Made by a program: the position numbers and the translations under genes | Part shown: positions 43,825 to 57,568 of the stretch, piece after piece | How the letters are laid out: every line of letters starts with the position of its first letter | Position numbering within the stretch: position 1 is the first letter of the stretch | DNA from: Rhodobium gokarnense | GTDB lineage: Bacteria; Pseudomonadota; Alphaproteobacteria; Rhizobiales; Rhodobiaceae | Assembly (NCBI RefSeq): GCF_025961475.1 | Contig: NZ_JAOQNS010000001.1 | Location: 372,001 to 436,000 of the forward strand | DNA: 64,000 nucleotides | Direction of reading: 5' to 3' | Notes under the pieces: generated by a model | Told to the model about the DNA's origin: nothing | Database searches by the model: none | The model's input: only the letters and a program-made list of their open reading frames with translations

Positions 43825-44979
43825 ATGGCGGGACTTTTGCGCCCAACCGTTGTCGCGGCGAGTGCGCTTATCATTGCCGTGATCGTCGTGCTTTCAGGCA
43901 TTGCCGGCGGGGCGGCCAGGGCCGAGGACAAGCGCATCGTCGTTGCCCGCAACGAGGGCTTCCATCCGCTGCGTCCGCTGTTCCGCCTGTTCGGCGCCAA
44001 GCGCCGGGACCGGTCCGGCAACTCGAGCAAGACCAAGCGCTCGCGCGGCACTGCCCGGCGGCACCACCAGCGGCCCGCCCGGCAGCACAAGCCGGCGCCT
44101 GTGGCCGTGCCGAAGGATGCCGATGCCAATGTTGTGCTGGTGGTTGGCGACTCGCTCGCCCGCGGCATGTCCAAGGGGCTTGAGGTGGCGTTCGCCGACT
44201 CGCCGAAGGTCGAGATCCGGCGCTGGGTCAACGGCTCGTCGGGCCTCGTGCGCGACGACTATTTCAACTGGCCGAAGGAGCTGCGGCAGTTCTTTGCCGG
44301 CGACGAGCGGGTCGACGCCATCGTCGTCATGGTCGGCGTCAACGACCGCCAGCGCATCCGCGATGCCGACGGGTCGCACCAGCTTCGCACGGAGGAATGG
44401 GACAAGCGCTACCGGGCGCGGGTCGTCGATATGCTGAAGGCCTTTGCGGCGAGCGGCAAGCCGGTGATCTGGGTCGGCCTGCCGCCGACGCGGTCCAGCA
44501 AGTTCTCCGCCGACATGGCCCATTTCAACGACGTCTACAAGGCCGAGGCCGAGCTCTCCGGCGTCGTCTTCGTCGACATCTGGCAACGCTTCGTCGACGA
44601 GGAGGGGCGCTATACCCGCGCCGGACCGGACGTCGAAGGCCAGACGACGGTCCTGAGGGCCGACGACGGCATCCATTTCACCGGGTCGGGCTATCGCAAG
44701 CTCGCCTTTTACGTCGAACAGGAACTCAAGCGCGTGCTGGAGACCGGTGCCGGCGGCGTGTTCCTGCCGGGCCTCAACGCGGACGGTACGGTCGGGCCGA
44801 AGATCGGTGCCGTGTTGCCGTTGACGGGGCCGACGGCGCGGGTGGGCGAGCCGCTTGCCGGCGAAGAGACCCCGCTGGCGCCGAAGGAAGACAGCCTGCA
44901 GAACAAGGTGATCGTGCGCGGCGAGCCCTTGCCGCCGGAGACCGGGCGCGTCGACGATTTCGGCTGGCCGCGGAAATAG
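43825..44979 (+). CDS. DUF459 SGNH/GDSL-type hydrolase
   Basis: The 384-residue secreted or membrane-anchored protein has a hydrophobic N-terminal segment (residues about 7-30), a basic, low-complexity linker (about 50-90), and an SGNH hydrolase domain with VVLVVGDSLARGMSKGL (Ser), MVGVNDRQRI (Asn), and the catalytic pair in DDGIHFTGSGYRKLAFYVEQ. The C-terminal 80 residues are Pro/Gly-rich and not conserved. DUF459 is thought to act on cell-envelope glycans, but no substrate is shown here. AAGGGG precedes the ATG. Confidence 0.88.
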   Translation: MAGLLRPTVVAASALIIAVIVVLSGIAGGAARAEDKRIVVARNEGFHPLRPLFRLFGAKRRDRSGNSSKTKRSRGTARRHHQRPARQHKPAPVAVPKDADANVVLVVGDSLARGMSKGLEVAFADSPKVEIRRWVNGSSGLVRDDYFNWPKELRQFFAGDERVDAIVVMVGVNDRQRIRDADGSHQLRTEEWDKRYRARVVDMLKAFAASGKPVIWVGLPPTRSSKFSADMAHFNDVYKAEAELSGVVFVDIWQRFVDEEGRYTRAGPDVEGQTTVLRADDGIHFTGSGYRKLAFYVEQELKRVLETGAGGVFLPGLNADGTVGPKIGAVLPLTGPTARVGEPLAGEETPLAPKEDSLQNKVIVRGEPLPPETGRVDDFGWPRK

Positions 44980-45002
44980 GCTTTTTGAGAAAACGCATAT
45001 GA

Positions 45003-45038
45003 AAAAGGCCCGCCGGAGATAGCGCCGGCGGGCCTTTT
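45003..45038. terminator. Bidirectional intrinsic terminator between DUF459 and gltD
   Basis: A perfect stem of 10 GC pairs (GGCCCGCCGG with CCGGCGGGCC) with an 8-base loop is flanked by AAAA on the left and TTTT on the right, so it works on both strands. It lies between the convergent SGNH hydrolase and gltD genes. Confidence 0.92.
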
Positions 45039-45063
45039 CGTTTGTTTGTTCGTGATCCGCGGA

Positions 45064-46485
45064 TCAGCGCGGCAGGTCGCTCTTGCCCATCAGGAACTCG
45101 TCGACGGCGCGGGCCGCCTGGCGGCCCTCGCGGATCGCCCAGACGACCAGCGACTGGCCGCGGCGCATGTCGCCGCAGGCGAACACCTTGTCGACGCTGG
45201 AGACGTAGTCCTCGGTGTTGGCGGCGACGTTGCCGCGACCGTCGAGGTCGACGCCGAGATCGGCCAGCATGCCCTCATGGACCGGGCTGACGAAGCCCAT
45301 GGCCAGCAGCACGAGGTCGGCCTTCAGCACGAATTCGGTGCCCGGCAGCGGCTGCATCTTGTTGTCGATGCGCACGCAGTGGAGCTCCCTGACGTTGCCG
45401 TTGGGCCCGCCCTCGAAGCGCTGGGTGAGGACGGAGAACTCGCGCTCGGCGCCTTCCTCGTGCGAGGAGGAGGTGCGCAGCTTCAACGGCCAGTTCGGCC
45501 AGGTCAGGAGCTTGTCCTCCTTCTCCGGCGGGCGCGGCATGATCTCAAGCTGGGTGACGGAGAGCGCATTCTGGCGCACCGAGGTGCCGATGCAGTCGGA
45601 ACCCGTGTCGCCGCCGCCGATGACGACGACGTGCTTGCCGGTGGCGAGGATCGGCTCGACGTCGCCGAGGGACTCGTTGCCGTTGCGCCGGTTCTGCTGC
45701 GGCAGGAACTCCATGGCGAAATGGATGCCGGAGAGGTCGCGGCCCTCGATCGGCAGGTCGCGGGGCTTTTCCGCGCCGCCGGCCAGCACCAGCGCGTCAT
45801 GGCCCTCCATCAGCTCGGCTGTGGTGACGTCGACGCCGACATGGACGTTGCAATGGAAGGTGACGCCCTCGGCCTCCATCTGGTCGACGCGGCGCTCGAT
45901 CAGGCGCTTTTCCATCTTGAAGTCGGGAATGCCGTAGCGCAGCAGGCCGCCGGCATGGGCGTTCTTCTCGTAGAGATGAACGTCGTGGCCGGCGCGGGCG
46001 AGCTGCTGGGCGGCGGCCATGCCGGCCGGTCCGGAACCGACCACGGCGACCTTCTTGCCGGTCTTTGCCGTCGGCGGCTCGGGCACGATCCAGCCCTCGT
46101 CCCAACCGCGGTCGACGATGGCGCATTCGATCGTCTTGATGGTCACCGGGTTGTCGATGAGGTTGAGCGTGCAGGCGGCCTCGCAAGGGGCCGGGCAGAC
46201 GCGGCCGGTGAATTCCGGGAAGTTGTTGGTGGAGTGCAGATTGCGCACCGCCTCGCGCCAGTCGTCCTGGTAGACGAGGTCGTTCCAGTCCGGGATCTGG
46301 TTGTTGACCGGACAGCCGGTGTGACAATAGGGGATGCCGCAATTCATGCAGCGTGCCGCCTGGTCGCGCACCACCGGTTCCTTCAGCGGGATCACGAACT
46401 CTTGGTAGTTCTGGATGCGGTCCGACGCCGGCAGGTACTTGCGATCCTGCCGATCGATCTCGAGGAAGCCTGTTACTTTACCCAT
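45064..46485 (-). CDS. gltD: Glutamate synthase (NADPH) small subunit
   Basis: GltD passes electrons from NADPH through FAD and Fe-S centres to the large subunit. The 473-residue protein has Cys-rich N-terminal stretches for two [4Fe-4S] clusters ([17 protein letters not shown] and [12 protein letters not shown]), an FAD motif [20 protein letters not shown] and an NADPH motif [13 protein letters not shown]. The final stretch [19 protein letters not shown] is typical. It follows gltB by 5 bases on the minus strand and ends at a shared terminator. Confidence 0.96.
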   Translation of the reverse strand: MGKVTGFLEIDRQDRKYLPASDRIQNYQEFVIPLKEPVVRDQAARCMNCGIPYCHTGCPVNNQIPDWNDLVYQDDWREAVRNLHSTNNFPEFTGRVCPAPCEAACTLNLIDNPVTIKTIECAIVDRGWDEGWIVPEPPTAKTGKKVAVVGSGPAGMAAAQQLARAGHDVHLYEKNAHAGGLLRYGIPDFKMEKRLIERRVDQMEAEGVTFHCNVHVGVDVTTAELMEGHDALVLAGGAEKPRDLPIEGRDLSGIHFAMEFLPQQNRRNGNESLGDVEPILATGKHVVVIGGGDTGSDCIGTSVRQNALSVTQLEIMPRPPEKEDKLLTWPNWPLKLRTSSSHEEGAEREFSVLTQRFEGGPNGNVRELHCVRIDNKMQPLPGTEFVLKADLVLLAMGFVSPVHEGMLADLGVDLDGRGNVAANTEDYVSSVDKVFACGDMRRGQSLVVWAIREGRQAARAVDEFLMGKSDLPR

Positions 46486-46490
46486 TCAGA

Positions 46491-51230
<4,740 letters not shown>

Positions 51231-51922
51231 GGCTGCCCCTCCACTTCCTGACCATCCAAGGGCCGGCAGCGCTCTTCACGAAGACGTCCTGCCGGCCGAG
51301 ACCGAATTTACCCCTTGGCGCCGGGACACGAACAAGCCTGCCCCGACGCTTGCTGCAGGGCCGCGCTGCATGATCGGTCCAGCCCCTGCGGGTCGCGCCC
51401 TAGACTGGCGCGGCTCGAGCGACGAGACCGGCAAATGACCGCGGCTCTGTCGAAGAAGAACAATACCGGATGCCAGTACTGCTCCGATGGCATAAATGCC
51501 GTCCGGTGCATCTTTTTCCGACCGGGCCCCGGCTTCGTTTGCCTCATCCGCGGGGTTCCGGCGGTCCGATGCGTCAGGACGTTTTCCCAATTCCTCGACG
51601 GCGAAAACCGGGCCTGCCGCGGTAACTGGGACAGTATTCCTGTCCTATTCCGGAAGTCTGACATTGCCAGATTTCCGGCGGTTGAGCAAGATGCGGCAGC
51701 ACGTTAACTGTGTGAGATATTCCACAACGCGCAGCCGACCAGTGGCCGCGCCCATTATTGTGCCGATGTCGTCACGCGCGCGTGAACTGGCCGAAAGCCG
51801 CTCTGACATCGCTTTGATTTCCACTTGATGGATGGCCTCTCCACATTGTCGGGCAGCGGTCCGAGGCGCATTGCCGCCGGTCCGTTTGCCGCATTTCGAC
51901 ACTCGAACAGAGGTTTTCTCCC
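51231..51922. other. 692-base gap between divergent gltB and the bufferin operon; contains a 14-bp palindrome
   Basis: No open frame here looks real on either strand. The gap must hold the gltB promoter (minus) and the bufA promoter (plus). Structure seen: an inverted repeat GGCAT-AA-ATGCC at 51489-51500, and a perfect palindrome TCACGCGCGCGTGA at 51773-51786, 137 bases before bufA. I could not find a convincing ECF-type or sigma-70 promoter for bufA by eye. Confidence 0.5.
51773..51786. promoter_or_regulatory. 14-bp perfect palindrome upstream of bufA
   Basis: TCACGCGCGCGTGA is self-complementary over its full length. It lies 137 bases upstream of the bufA start and far from gltB, so an operator for the bufferin operon is plausible. 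The sequence could also be a chance GC-rich palindrome. Confidence 0.4.
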
Positions 51923-52225
51923 ATGACCGCATCCCCCAAGACCTTCTCCGCCGCCATCCTTGCCGGCGCTGTTGCCACGGCCATCTCGGCCGCCGCCGTC
52001 GTCCAGCCGGCGTCCGCCGCCGAGCAGGTGAAGTGCTACGGCGTCTCGCTGGCCGGCGAGAACGACTGCGCCGCCGGGGCCGGCACCTCCTGCGCCGGCA
52101 CCTCCAAGGTCGACTACCAGGGCAACGCCTGGAAGCTGGTGCCGAAGGGCACCTGCGAGACCACCGAACTGCCCGAGGGCCGCAAGGGCAGCCTTGAGCC
52201 GCTCAAGCGCGACGTGCCGGCATAA
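51923..52225 (+). CDS. bufA: Bufferin precursor peptide (DUF2282)
   Basis: The 100-residue product has a Sec signal (residues about 1-32, cleavage near PASA) and a mature part with exactly four cysteines: Cys38 (VKCYGV), Cys49 (ENDCAAG), Cys57 (GTSCAGT) and Cys78 (KGTCET). This is the DUF2282 pattern of bufferins, ribosomally made peptides first described in Caulobacter whose central cysteines are turned into thiooxazole rings by an MNIO enzyme and which bind copper. The next three genes are the matching maturation genes. Modification here is inferred from family and context. Confidence 0.92.
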   Translation: MTASPKTFSAAILAGAVATAISAAAVVQPASAAEQVKCYGVSLAGENDCAAGAGTSCAGTSKVDYQGNAWKLVPKGTCETTELPEGRKGSLEPLKRDVPA

Positions 52226-52261
52226 GCCGCCATCCGGAACCGTCACGCATTGGGGGGCAGC

Positions 52262-53176
52262 ATGACCCTGGCATTTGACGCCGGCCCTGCGGTGCGGGGC
52301 AGACAGAGCGACCCGATCCCGGCCTCGGCCGGGGTCGGGCTGAAGCCGCAGCACGGCCGCGAGATCTTCGAGACGCCGCACGACATTGGCTTCTTCGAGT
52401 TCCACGCCGAGAACTACATGTGTGCCGGAGGGCCGCCGCACCGGCTGCTTTCCGCCGTGCGGGAGCGGTTTGCCCTCTCCATGCACGGGGTCGGGCTGTC
52501 GATCGGGGGCGAGGGACCGCTCGACCGGGAGCACCTTCAACGGCTCGCCGATCTCAATGACCGCTACCGGCCGGAACTGTTTTCCGAGCATCTCGCCTGG
52601 TCGAGCCATGGCGGCACGTTCTTCAACGACCTGTTGCCGCTTCCATATAACGCAGCGACGCTTCAACGGGTCGCAGCCCATATCGACGAGGTCCAGGCGT
52701 TCCTCAACCGACGGATGTTGCTGGAAAATCCGTCGAGCTACGTGACGTTTTCGCAAAGTACCTGGGCGGAGACCGACTTCCTCGCCGAACTTGTCCGGCG
52801 CACGGGCTGCGGGCTGCTGCTCGACGTCAACAACGTCCATGTCTCCGCCGCCAACCAGGGTTTTGACGCGCTTTCCTATCTGGAGGCGTTTCCGCTCGAT
52901 GCCGTCGGCGAGATCCACTTGGCCGGCCACGCCACGGAGACGGAGGCAGACGGCAGCCGCGTCCTCATCGACGCCCATGACCGAGCCGTCGCCGATCCCG
53001 TCTGGGCGCTCTACGGGGCGGTGCTCGACCGCACCGGCCCGGTGCCGACGCTGATCGAATGGGACAACGACGTGCCGGCGTTTCCGGTGCTCGCCGCCGA
53101 GGCGGCGCGGGCGGCGGCAGTGCTCGAGGCCCATGGCGGCGGGGTCGTGACCGCGCAACGCGCTGCCGGGGTCTGA
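52262..53176 (+). CDS. bufB: Multinuclear non-heme iron-dependent oxidative enzyme (DUF692), bufferin maturation
   Basis: The 304-residue protein is a TIM-barrel of the MNIO (DUF692) family, which uses two or three iron ions to oxidise peptide cysteines. Likely metal ligands are His75 ([12 protein letters not shown]), His110 ([11 protein letters not shown]), Glu155 (LLENPSSY), Asp188 and His193 ([15 protein letters not shown]), His219 (EIHLAGH), Asp237/His239 (IDAHDRAV) and Glu266 (LIEWDND). The ATG at 52262 follows a GGGGGG stretch. It lies 36 bases after bufA and 1 base before bufC. Confidence 0.93.
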   Translation: MTLAFDAGPAVRGRQSDPIPASAGVGLKPQHGREIFETPHDIGFFEFHAENYMCAGGPPHRLLSAVRERFALSMHGVGLSIGGEGPLDREHLQRLADLNDRYRPELFSEHLAWSSHGGTFFNDLLPLPYNAATLQRVAAHIDEVQAFLNRRMLLENPSSYVTFSQSTWAETDFLAELVRRTGCGLLLDVNNVHVSAANQGFDALSYLEAFPLDAVGEIHLAGHATETEADGSRVLIDAHDRAVADPVWALYGAVLDRTGPVPTLIEWDNDVPAFPVLAAEAARAAAVLEAHGGGVVTAQRAAGV

Positions 53177-53177
53177 G

Positions 53178-53921
53178 ATGGAGCAGGAATTCGCCGCCGC
53201 ATTGCTTGACCCGGACCGCTCGGCGCCAGCCGGCCTCGGGGCGCGGCCGACGCGCCTTTCCATCCATCGCAACAATGTGGTCTCCGGTCTCGTCGACCAT
53301 CTGGCGGCAATCCTTCCGGCCGCCTCGCGTATCGTCGGCGAGGACTTCTTCCGCGCCGCCGCCGGCGTCTTCGTGCGGGCCGCGCCGCCGTCCTCGCCGT
53401 TGATGTTCGCCTATGGCGCGGGCTTTCCGATGTTCCTGGAAGGCTTTCCCCCAGCCAAAGGCGTTGCCTATCTCGCCGATGTGGCGCGGTTGGAATGGGC
53501 CGTCTATGACGCGCTCCATGCGGCCGACGCGGCACCGCTCGATCCGAACGCGCTCGCCGATGTGCCGCCGGAGGGGCTCGACAGCGTGCGCTTCCGCTTC
53601 CATCCGGCTACGCGCGTCATCGTTTCTGGCTATCCGGTGGTCAGCCTCTTTCGCGCCAATCGTGGGGCCGATCCGGACGGCCCTTTGAAACTTTCAGCCG
53701 AGGGGGAGGGGGCGCTGGTGACGCGGCCGGAGGTGGAGGTCGCGGTGCATGCTGTCTCGCCGGCAACGGCAGCGTTTTTCGCCGCGCTTCAGGACGGCGC
53801 ACCGCTCGGGCCGGCCGCTGCCGCCGGCCTTCAGGCCGATCCCGCCTTCGACCTTGCCGCAAGCCTTTCCCTTCTTCTCACCACCGGCGCTGCAACGGCG
53901 CTCGATTATTTCAAGGAGTGA
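53178..53921 (+). CDS. bufC: DUF2063 protein, bufferin maturation partner
   Basis: The 247-residue protein is the DUF2063 partner that accompanies DUF692 enzymes and is thought to bind the precursor peptide. The N-terminal domain has LSIHRNNVVSGLVDHLAAIL and FPAASRIVGEDFFRAAAGVF-like text, and YLADVARLEWAVYDALHAAD follows. The C-terminal part resembles a peptide-recognition domain. It is sometimes annotated as a DNA-binding protein; the position between bufB and DoxX makes the maturation role more likely. Its end is 5 bases before the DoxX start. Confidence 0.9.
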   Translation: MEQEFAAALLDPDRSAPAGLGARPTRLSIHRNNVVSGLVDHLAAILPAASRIVGEDFFRAAAGVFVRAAPPSSPLMFAYGAGFPMFLEGFPPAKGVAYLADVARLEWAVYDALHAADAAPLDPNALADVPPEGLDSVRFRFHPATRVIVSGYPVVSLFRANRGADPDGPLKLSAEGEGALVTRPEVEVAVHAVSPATAAFFAALQDGAPLGPAAAAGLQADPAFDLAASLSLLLTTGAATALDYFKE

Positions 53922-53926
53922 TTGCC

Positions 53927-54502
53927 ATGCTCGCCCGCCTTGTTGCCCTTCAGGAACGGGCCTTCGCCGCGCTTGAGCGCGCCCTCGGCCCCTCGGTCCT
54001 GCCGCTCATCGCCCGGCTCGTCTTTGCCTCCGCGCTGCTCCTCTATTACCTCAACTCCGCCTACACCAAGGTCGGCTCGGGCTTTCCGGAGATGTTCGTG
54101 CCCCAGGTCGGCGCCTATGCGCAGATCGTCCCGAAGGTCGCCGAAGGCGCCGGCTACGACGTCTCGCAGATCGCCTTCTTTCCCTATGGCCTTATCGTCT
54201 GGGCCGGGACCTATGCGGAATTCTTCCTGCCGGTGCTGATCGTTCTCGGCCTCTTCACCCGCCTTGCCAGCCTCGGCATGATCGGCTTCATCGTCGTCCA
54301 GAGCATCGTCGACGTCACCGCGCACGGGCTCGATGCCGCGACCATCGGCCTGCCCTTCGACCGCTTCCCGGACGGCATGATCGCCGACCAGCGGCTGTTC
54401 TGGGTGTTCGTCCTCGTCGTCCTCGTCCTCCGCGGCGGTGGACGGCTGTCGCTGGACGGCTTGCTGGCACGGCGCGAACGGTCCACCGCCCAGCCCTGGT
54501 AG
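53927..54502 (+). CDS. DoxX family membrane protein of the bufferin operon
   Basis: The 191-residue protein has four hydrophobic segments of the DoxX/DoxD type: LIARLVFASALLLYYLNSAY, FFPYGLIVWAGTYAEFFLPV, LASLGMIGFIVVQSIVDVTA and LFWVFVLVVLVLRGGG. A DoxX protein is the usual fourth gene of bufferin operons, where its role is not settled (it may serve redox or quinone chemistry in the membrane). A GTG at 53918 overlapping bufC is possible; the ATG at 53927 follows AAGGAG at 8 bases and is preferred. Confidence 0.9.
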   Translation: MLARLVALQERAFAALERALGPSVLPLIARLVFASALLLYYLNSAYTKVGSGFPEMFVPQVGAYAQIVPKVAEGAGYDVSQIAFFPYGLIVWAGTYAEFFLPVLIVLGLFTRLASLGMIGFIVVQSIVDVTAHGLDAATIGLPFDRFPDGMIADQRLFWVFVLVVLVLRGGGRLSLDGLLARRERSTAQPW

Positions 54503-54628
54503 GATGCGGCGCGAATGGCGGAATTGCCGCACCGCCGCAAAAATCGTCGCCCCGGGAGCCTCGCCGACCTTGCCAACGGCCGGCGCGGCTGGCATGTCTC
54601 CGGCTTCCATGTTTGTACGAGAGCCGTA

Positions 54629-55693
54629 ATGTTTTTCGCCAGCGACAACTGGGCCGGCGCGTCGGAAAAGGTCGCCGAGGCGCTTGCCGCGGCAGGCGCC
54701 GGACCGGCCCCGGCCTATGGCAATGACGAGGTGACGACGGCCGCCGCCGCGCGATTCTCGGAGATCTTCGAGCGCGACGTCGCGGTCTATTTCGTCGCCA
54801 CCGGCACGGCCGCCAACGCGCTGGCGCTCGCCTCCGCAACGCCGGCCGGCGGCATCGTCTTCTGCCACTCCGAGGCCCATATCGCGGTCGACGAATGCTG
54901 CGCCCCGGAGTTCTTTTCCGGCGGCGGCAAGCTCAATCCCATCGCCGGTCCTGCCGGTCTCCTGACGCCGGAGGGCTTTGCCGAGGCGCTCGCAAAGGTG
55001 CCGGACGGCGATGTCCACCACGGCCGCGTCGCCGCCGTCAGCCTCAGCCAGGCCACGGAAGCCGGCACGGTCTACGACACCGCCGACGTCGCCCGGATCG
55101 CCGACCTTGCCCATGGCCGCGGCATGACCGTCCACATGGACGGCGCGCGCTTTGCCAATGCGCTCGTCGCAACGGGGCAGACACCCGCCGAGATGACCTG
55201 GAAGGCCGGCGTCGATGTGATGTCCTTCGGCGCGACCAAGAACGGCTGCTGGTGCGCGGAGGCCGTCGTCTTCTTCGATCCCACACGCGGCAGCGATTTT
55301 CCCTACCTGCGCAAGCGCGCCGGGCACCTCTTTTCCAAGAGCCGGTTCGTCGCTGCCCAGTTCCTTGCCTATTTCGACGACGACCACTGGCTGGAGAACG
55401 CCCGCCACGCCAACGCCATGGCGGCGCGGATTGCGGCGGGCATCGATGCGGCCCCCGCGGCGCGGCTTGCCTGGCGGCCGCAGTCGAACGAGGTCTTTGG
55501 CATCTTCACCGACGAGGCCCTCAGCCAACTGTCTGCCGCCGGCATCGACGTCCACCAGTGGCCGTCCCATGCCGCGCCCGGGTCGGACGGTCCCAATGCG
55601 GGCGAAAAGCTCGTCCGGCTGGTGACGAGTTTCCGCACAACCGAAGACGAGGTGTCGCGTTTCGTCTCGGAGGTGTCTTTAATAGCTGCGTAG
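54629..55693 (+). CDS. Low-specificity L-threonine aldolase (PLP-dependent beta-eliminating lyase family)
   Basis: The enzyme cleaves threonine or allo-threonine to glycine and acetaldehyde. The 354-residue protein has the fold-type I pattern: FASDNWAGASEKVAEAL at the start, ATGTAANALALAS, MTVHMDGARFANALV and the PLP-binding Lys204 in SFGATKNGCWCAEAVV. The ATG at 54629 lies only 126 bases after DoxX on the same strand, but there is no functional link to the bufferin genes that I can see. Confidence 0.92.
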   Translation: MFFASDNWAGASEKVAEALAAAGAGPAPAYGNDEVTTAAAARFSEIFERDVAVYFVATGTAANALALASATPAGGIVFCHSEAHIAVDECCAPEFFSGGGKLNPIAGPAGLLTPEGFAEALAKVPDGDVHHGRVAAVSLSQATEAGTVYDTADVARIADLAHGRGMTVHMDGARFANALVATGQTPAEMTWKAGVDVMSFGATKNGCWCAEAVVFFDPTRGSDFPYLRKRAGHLFSKSRFVAAQFLAYFDDDHWLENARHANAMAARIAAGIDAAPAARLAWRPQSNEVFGIFTDEALSQLSAAGIDVHQWPSHAAPGSDGPNAGEKLVRLVTSFRTTEDEVSRFVSEVSLIAA

Positions 55694-55754
55694 GTCGGGC
55701 CGGACGGCGTCCTCCCGCGCCTCTTTGCCCGCCGCCATCTGGAGAACTTGAGCG

Positions 55755-56948
55755 TTGCCGAGCCGCCTTTCCGGACCCGTTCTTTGCCTTCTTGCCGCGG
55801 CGGCGCTGCTTGCCGGCTGCGCCAGCCTGCCGGAGCGCACGGCGGTGCCGGAAAACGCCGTCGGCATTGCCTCCGTCAGCGGCTATGCGGCCGACGACAA
55901 GATCCGCTACTGGGCCGACGACCGGCTGTCGGTTTCCGAGCGGGCCGAATGGCGCAAGCTCTATGTGGCGGCGGCGCAGAAGCGCAACCGGGCGATCGCC
56001 AACTATCTGGTGCTGTCCGGCGGCGGCGGCGACGGCGCCTTCGGGGCCGGGTTCCTCACCGGCTGGACGGAGGCCGGCACGCGGCCGGAATTCGACATCG
56101 TCACCGGCATCAGCATCGGCGCCCTCGTTGCGCCCTACGCCTTCATCGGCAGTTCCGAGGACCCTGAGCTGCAAGGCATGTTCGCCGGCTTCGACGGCTA
56201 CGACTTCTATGCCAAGGAGAACATCCAGAAGGTCATCGTCGGCGAGGTGCAGTCGGACGACAATCCGCTGCGCCGGGACGTGGAAAAGCGGGTCACGGAC
56301 GAACTGCTCGATGCGGTCGCGGCGGAATATGCCCGCGGACGCCTGCTCTTTGTCGGCACCACCAATCTCGATGCCCAGCGCACGGTGATGTGGAACCTCG
56401 GCGCGATCGCCGCCAGCAACCGTCCCGACCGGCGCGAGCTCTTCGTCGACGTGCTTTTGGCGGCCGCCTCCATCCCCGTCGTCCTGCCGGCCGTGCCGAT
56501 CACGGTGAAGGCCGGAAACGCTTCCTATGTGGAGCTGCATGTGGATGCCGGCACCCAGACCGAGGCCTTCTTTGCGCCGCCCCAGGTCTCCATGCGCGAC
56601 GTCGACCGGGCGCTCGGCCGGGAACGGCGGCACAATCTCTACATCATCCGCAACGACAAGCTGGCGCCGGAATATTCGGCCATCGAGAACGAACCCTTCG
56701 ACATCGCACGGCGGTCGCTGTCGACGCTCCTGAAGGCCCATGCGGTCGCCGACCTCTACCGCATCTACACGATTGCGCAACGCGACGGGGTCGCCTACCG
56801 GATGGCGAGCATCCCGGCCGGCACAAAGACGGGCACGCTCGGCGAGTTCGATCCGAAACGGCTGAAGAAGCTGTTTGTCCTCGGCCGCGACCTCGCCCGC
56901 AAGGGCTACGCCTGGAAGCGCAAGCCGCCGGGGCTCCGGACGCATTGA
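55755..56948 (+). CDS. Patatin-like phospholipase lipoprotein
   Basis: The 397-residue protein has a lipoprotein signal with lipobox LLAGC (Cys22) and a patatin domain with the oxyanion stretch LVLSGGGGDGAFGAGFL, nucleophile Ser120 in TGISIGALVAPYAF and the catalytic Asp in ELHVDAGTQTEAF. It is expected to be a lipid acyl hydrolase at the outer membrane or in the periplasm. The TTG start at 55755 has GGAG 10 bases upstream, and no ATG is available before the lipobox. Confidence 0.88.
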   Translation: MPSRLSGPVLCLLAAAALLAGCASLPERTAVPENAVGIASVSGYAADDKIRYWADDRLSVSERAEWRKLYVAAAQKRNRAIANYLVLSGGGGDGAFGAGFLTGWTEAGTRPEFDIVTGISIGALVAPYAFIGSSEDPELQGMFAGFDGYDFYAKENIQKVIVGEVQSDDNPLRRDVEKRVTDELLDAVAAEYARGRLLFVGTTNLDAQRTVMWNLGAIAASNRPDRRELFVDVLLAAASIPVVLPAVPITVKAGNASYVELHVDAGTQTEAFFAPPQVSMRDVDRALGRERRHNLYIIRNDKLAPEYSAIENEPFDIARRSLSTLLKAHAVADLYRIYTIAQRDGVAYRMASIPAGTKTGTLGEFDPKRLKKLFVLGRDLARKGYAWKRKPPGLRTH

Positions 56949-57154
56949 TTTTGGTGCGTTCAGGCGCCACGCAGGCTGACGGCGCAACGGCGCCAGCGCG
57001 CATTTGCGCTTGCGACGCCTGACGGCGTCGAGTGTGCGCGCCATCGGTTCTGGGTGTTGTTAGAGCGGCCTCCCTTCCAGGTGTCGTTGCCGTCCTCATC
57101 CCGTGCCCGTCTGCGTGTGCGGCTCTGCTCCGGCATATCCACCCCCTCCGCGTC

Positions 57155-57177
57155 ACCACCGTGCTTGACACGGTGGT
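57155..57177. repeat. REP-like hairpin ACCACCGTG/CACGGTGGT
   Basis: A perfect 9-bp stem with the 5-base loop CTTGA. The loop and stem together resemble a palindromic intergenic element of Rhizobiales. It is not followed by a T-run. Confidence 0.6.
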
Positions 57178-57503
57178 CCATGATGACGTGCGGCAAATAT
57201 CAGCCTAAGAGATTGAAAATAAAGGCCTTATGGATTGCCGGGTCAAGCCCGGCAATGACGCATGAGAGAGGTTCAGACAAAGAGCGAGTCCGCGTCCGCT
57301 TCGCCTGATTGCTCGGCAACACTCTGTTTTTCTGTGAGTTTTTGGGCCATGAGTCGCCCTGAACCGGACAGTAGTGGGTCAAGCCCGGCAACGTCGCGGA
57401 GGTTGGGGCGACTTGAGGAGGGCAGCCACAGGCCGGCGACCTGGTGCGCCTGCGATGCCTGACGGCGTCGGGCGTGCGCCACATCTGTCATCCCAAACGA
57501 AAA

Positions 57504-57528
57504 GCGCCCCGGAGGACCTCCGGGGCGC
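57504..57528 (-). terminator. Intrinsic terminator of hsp20
   Basis: A GC-rich self-complementary stretch (GCGCCCCGGAGG and its complement around one base) folds into a stem of about 10 pairs and is followed on the minus strand by TTTTCGTTT. It lies 40 bases after the hsp20 stop. Confidence 0.82.
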
Positions 57529-57568
57529 CGACGTTTTCAGGACTTTGGAGTCAGGACAGGCGCTGCCG

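Larger units (their letters stand above)
56949..57568. repeat. 620-base gap built of short palindromic repeat elements
   Basis: No gene is seen. The gap holds two copies of a ~30-base element centred on GCCTGACGGCGTCG (57022-57035 and 57458-57471), two copies of GGGTCAAGCCCGGCAA (57240-57255 and 57378-57393), and a 9-bp hairpin, ACCACCGTG-CTTGA-CACGGTGGT, at 57155-57177. Elements of the last two kinds are common between genes in Rhizobiales and related groups (REP/RPE-like). They are likely non-autonomous repeats, not genes. Confidence 0.7.

Noticed and set aside
51276-51664. Open frames of 104 and 118 codons between gltB and bufA
   Set aside because: Composition is Arg/Ser/Gly-rich as in shadow frames, there is no good ribosome-binding site, and no family resemblance.
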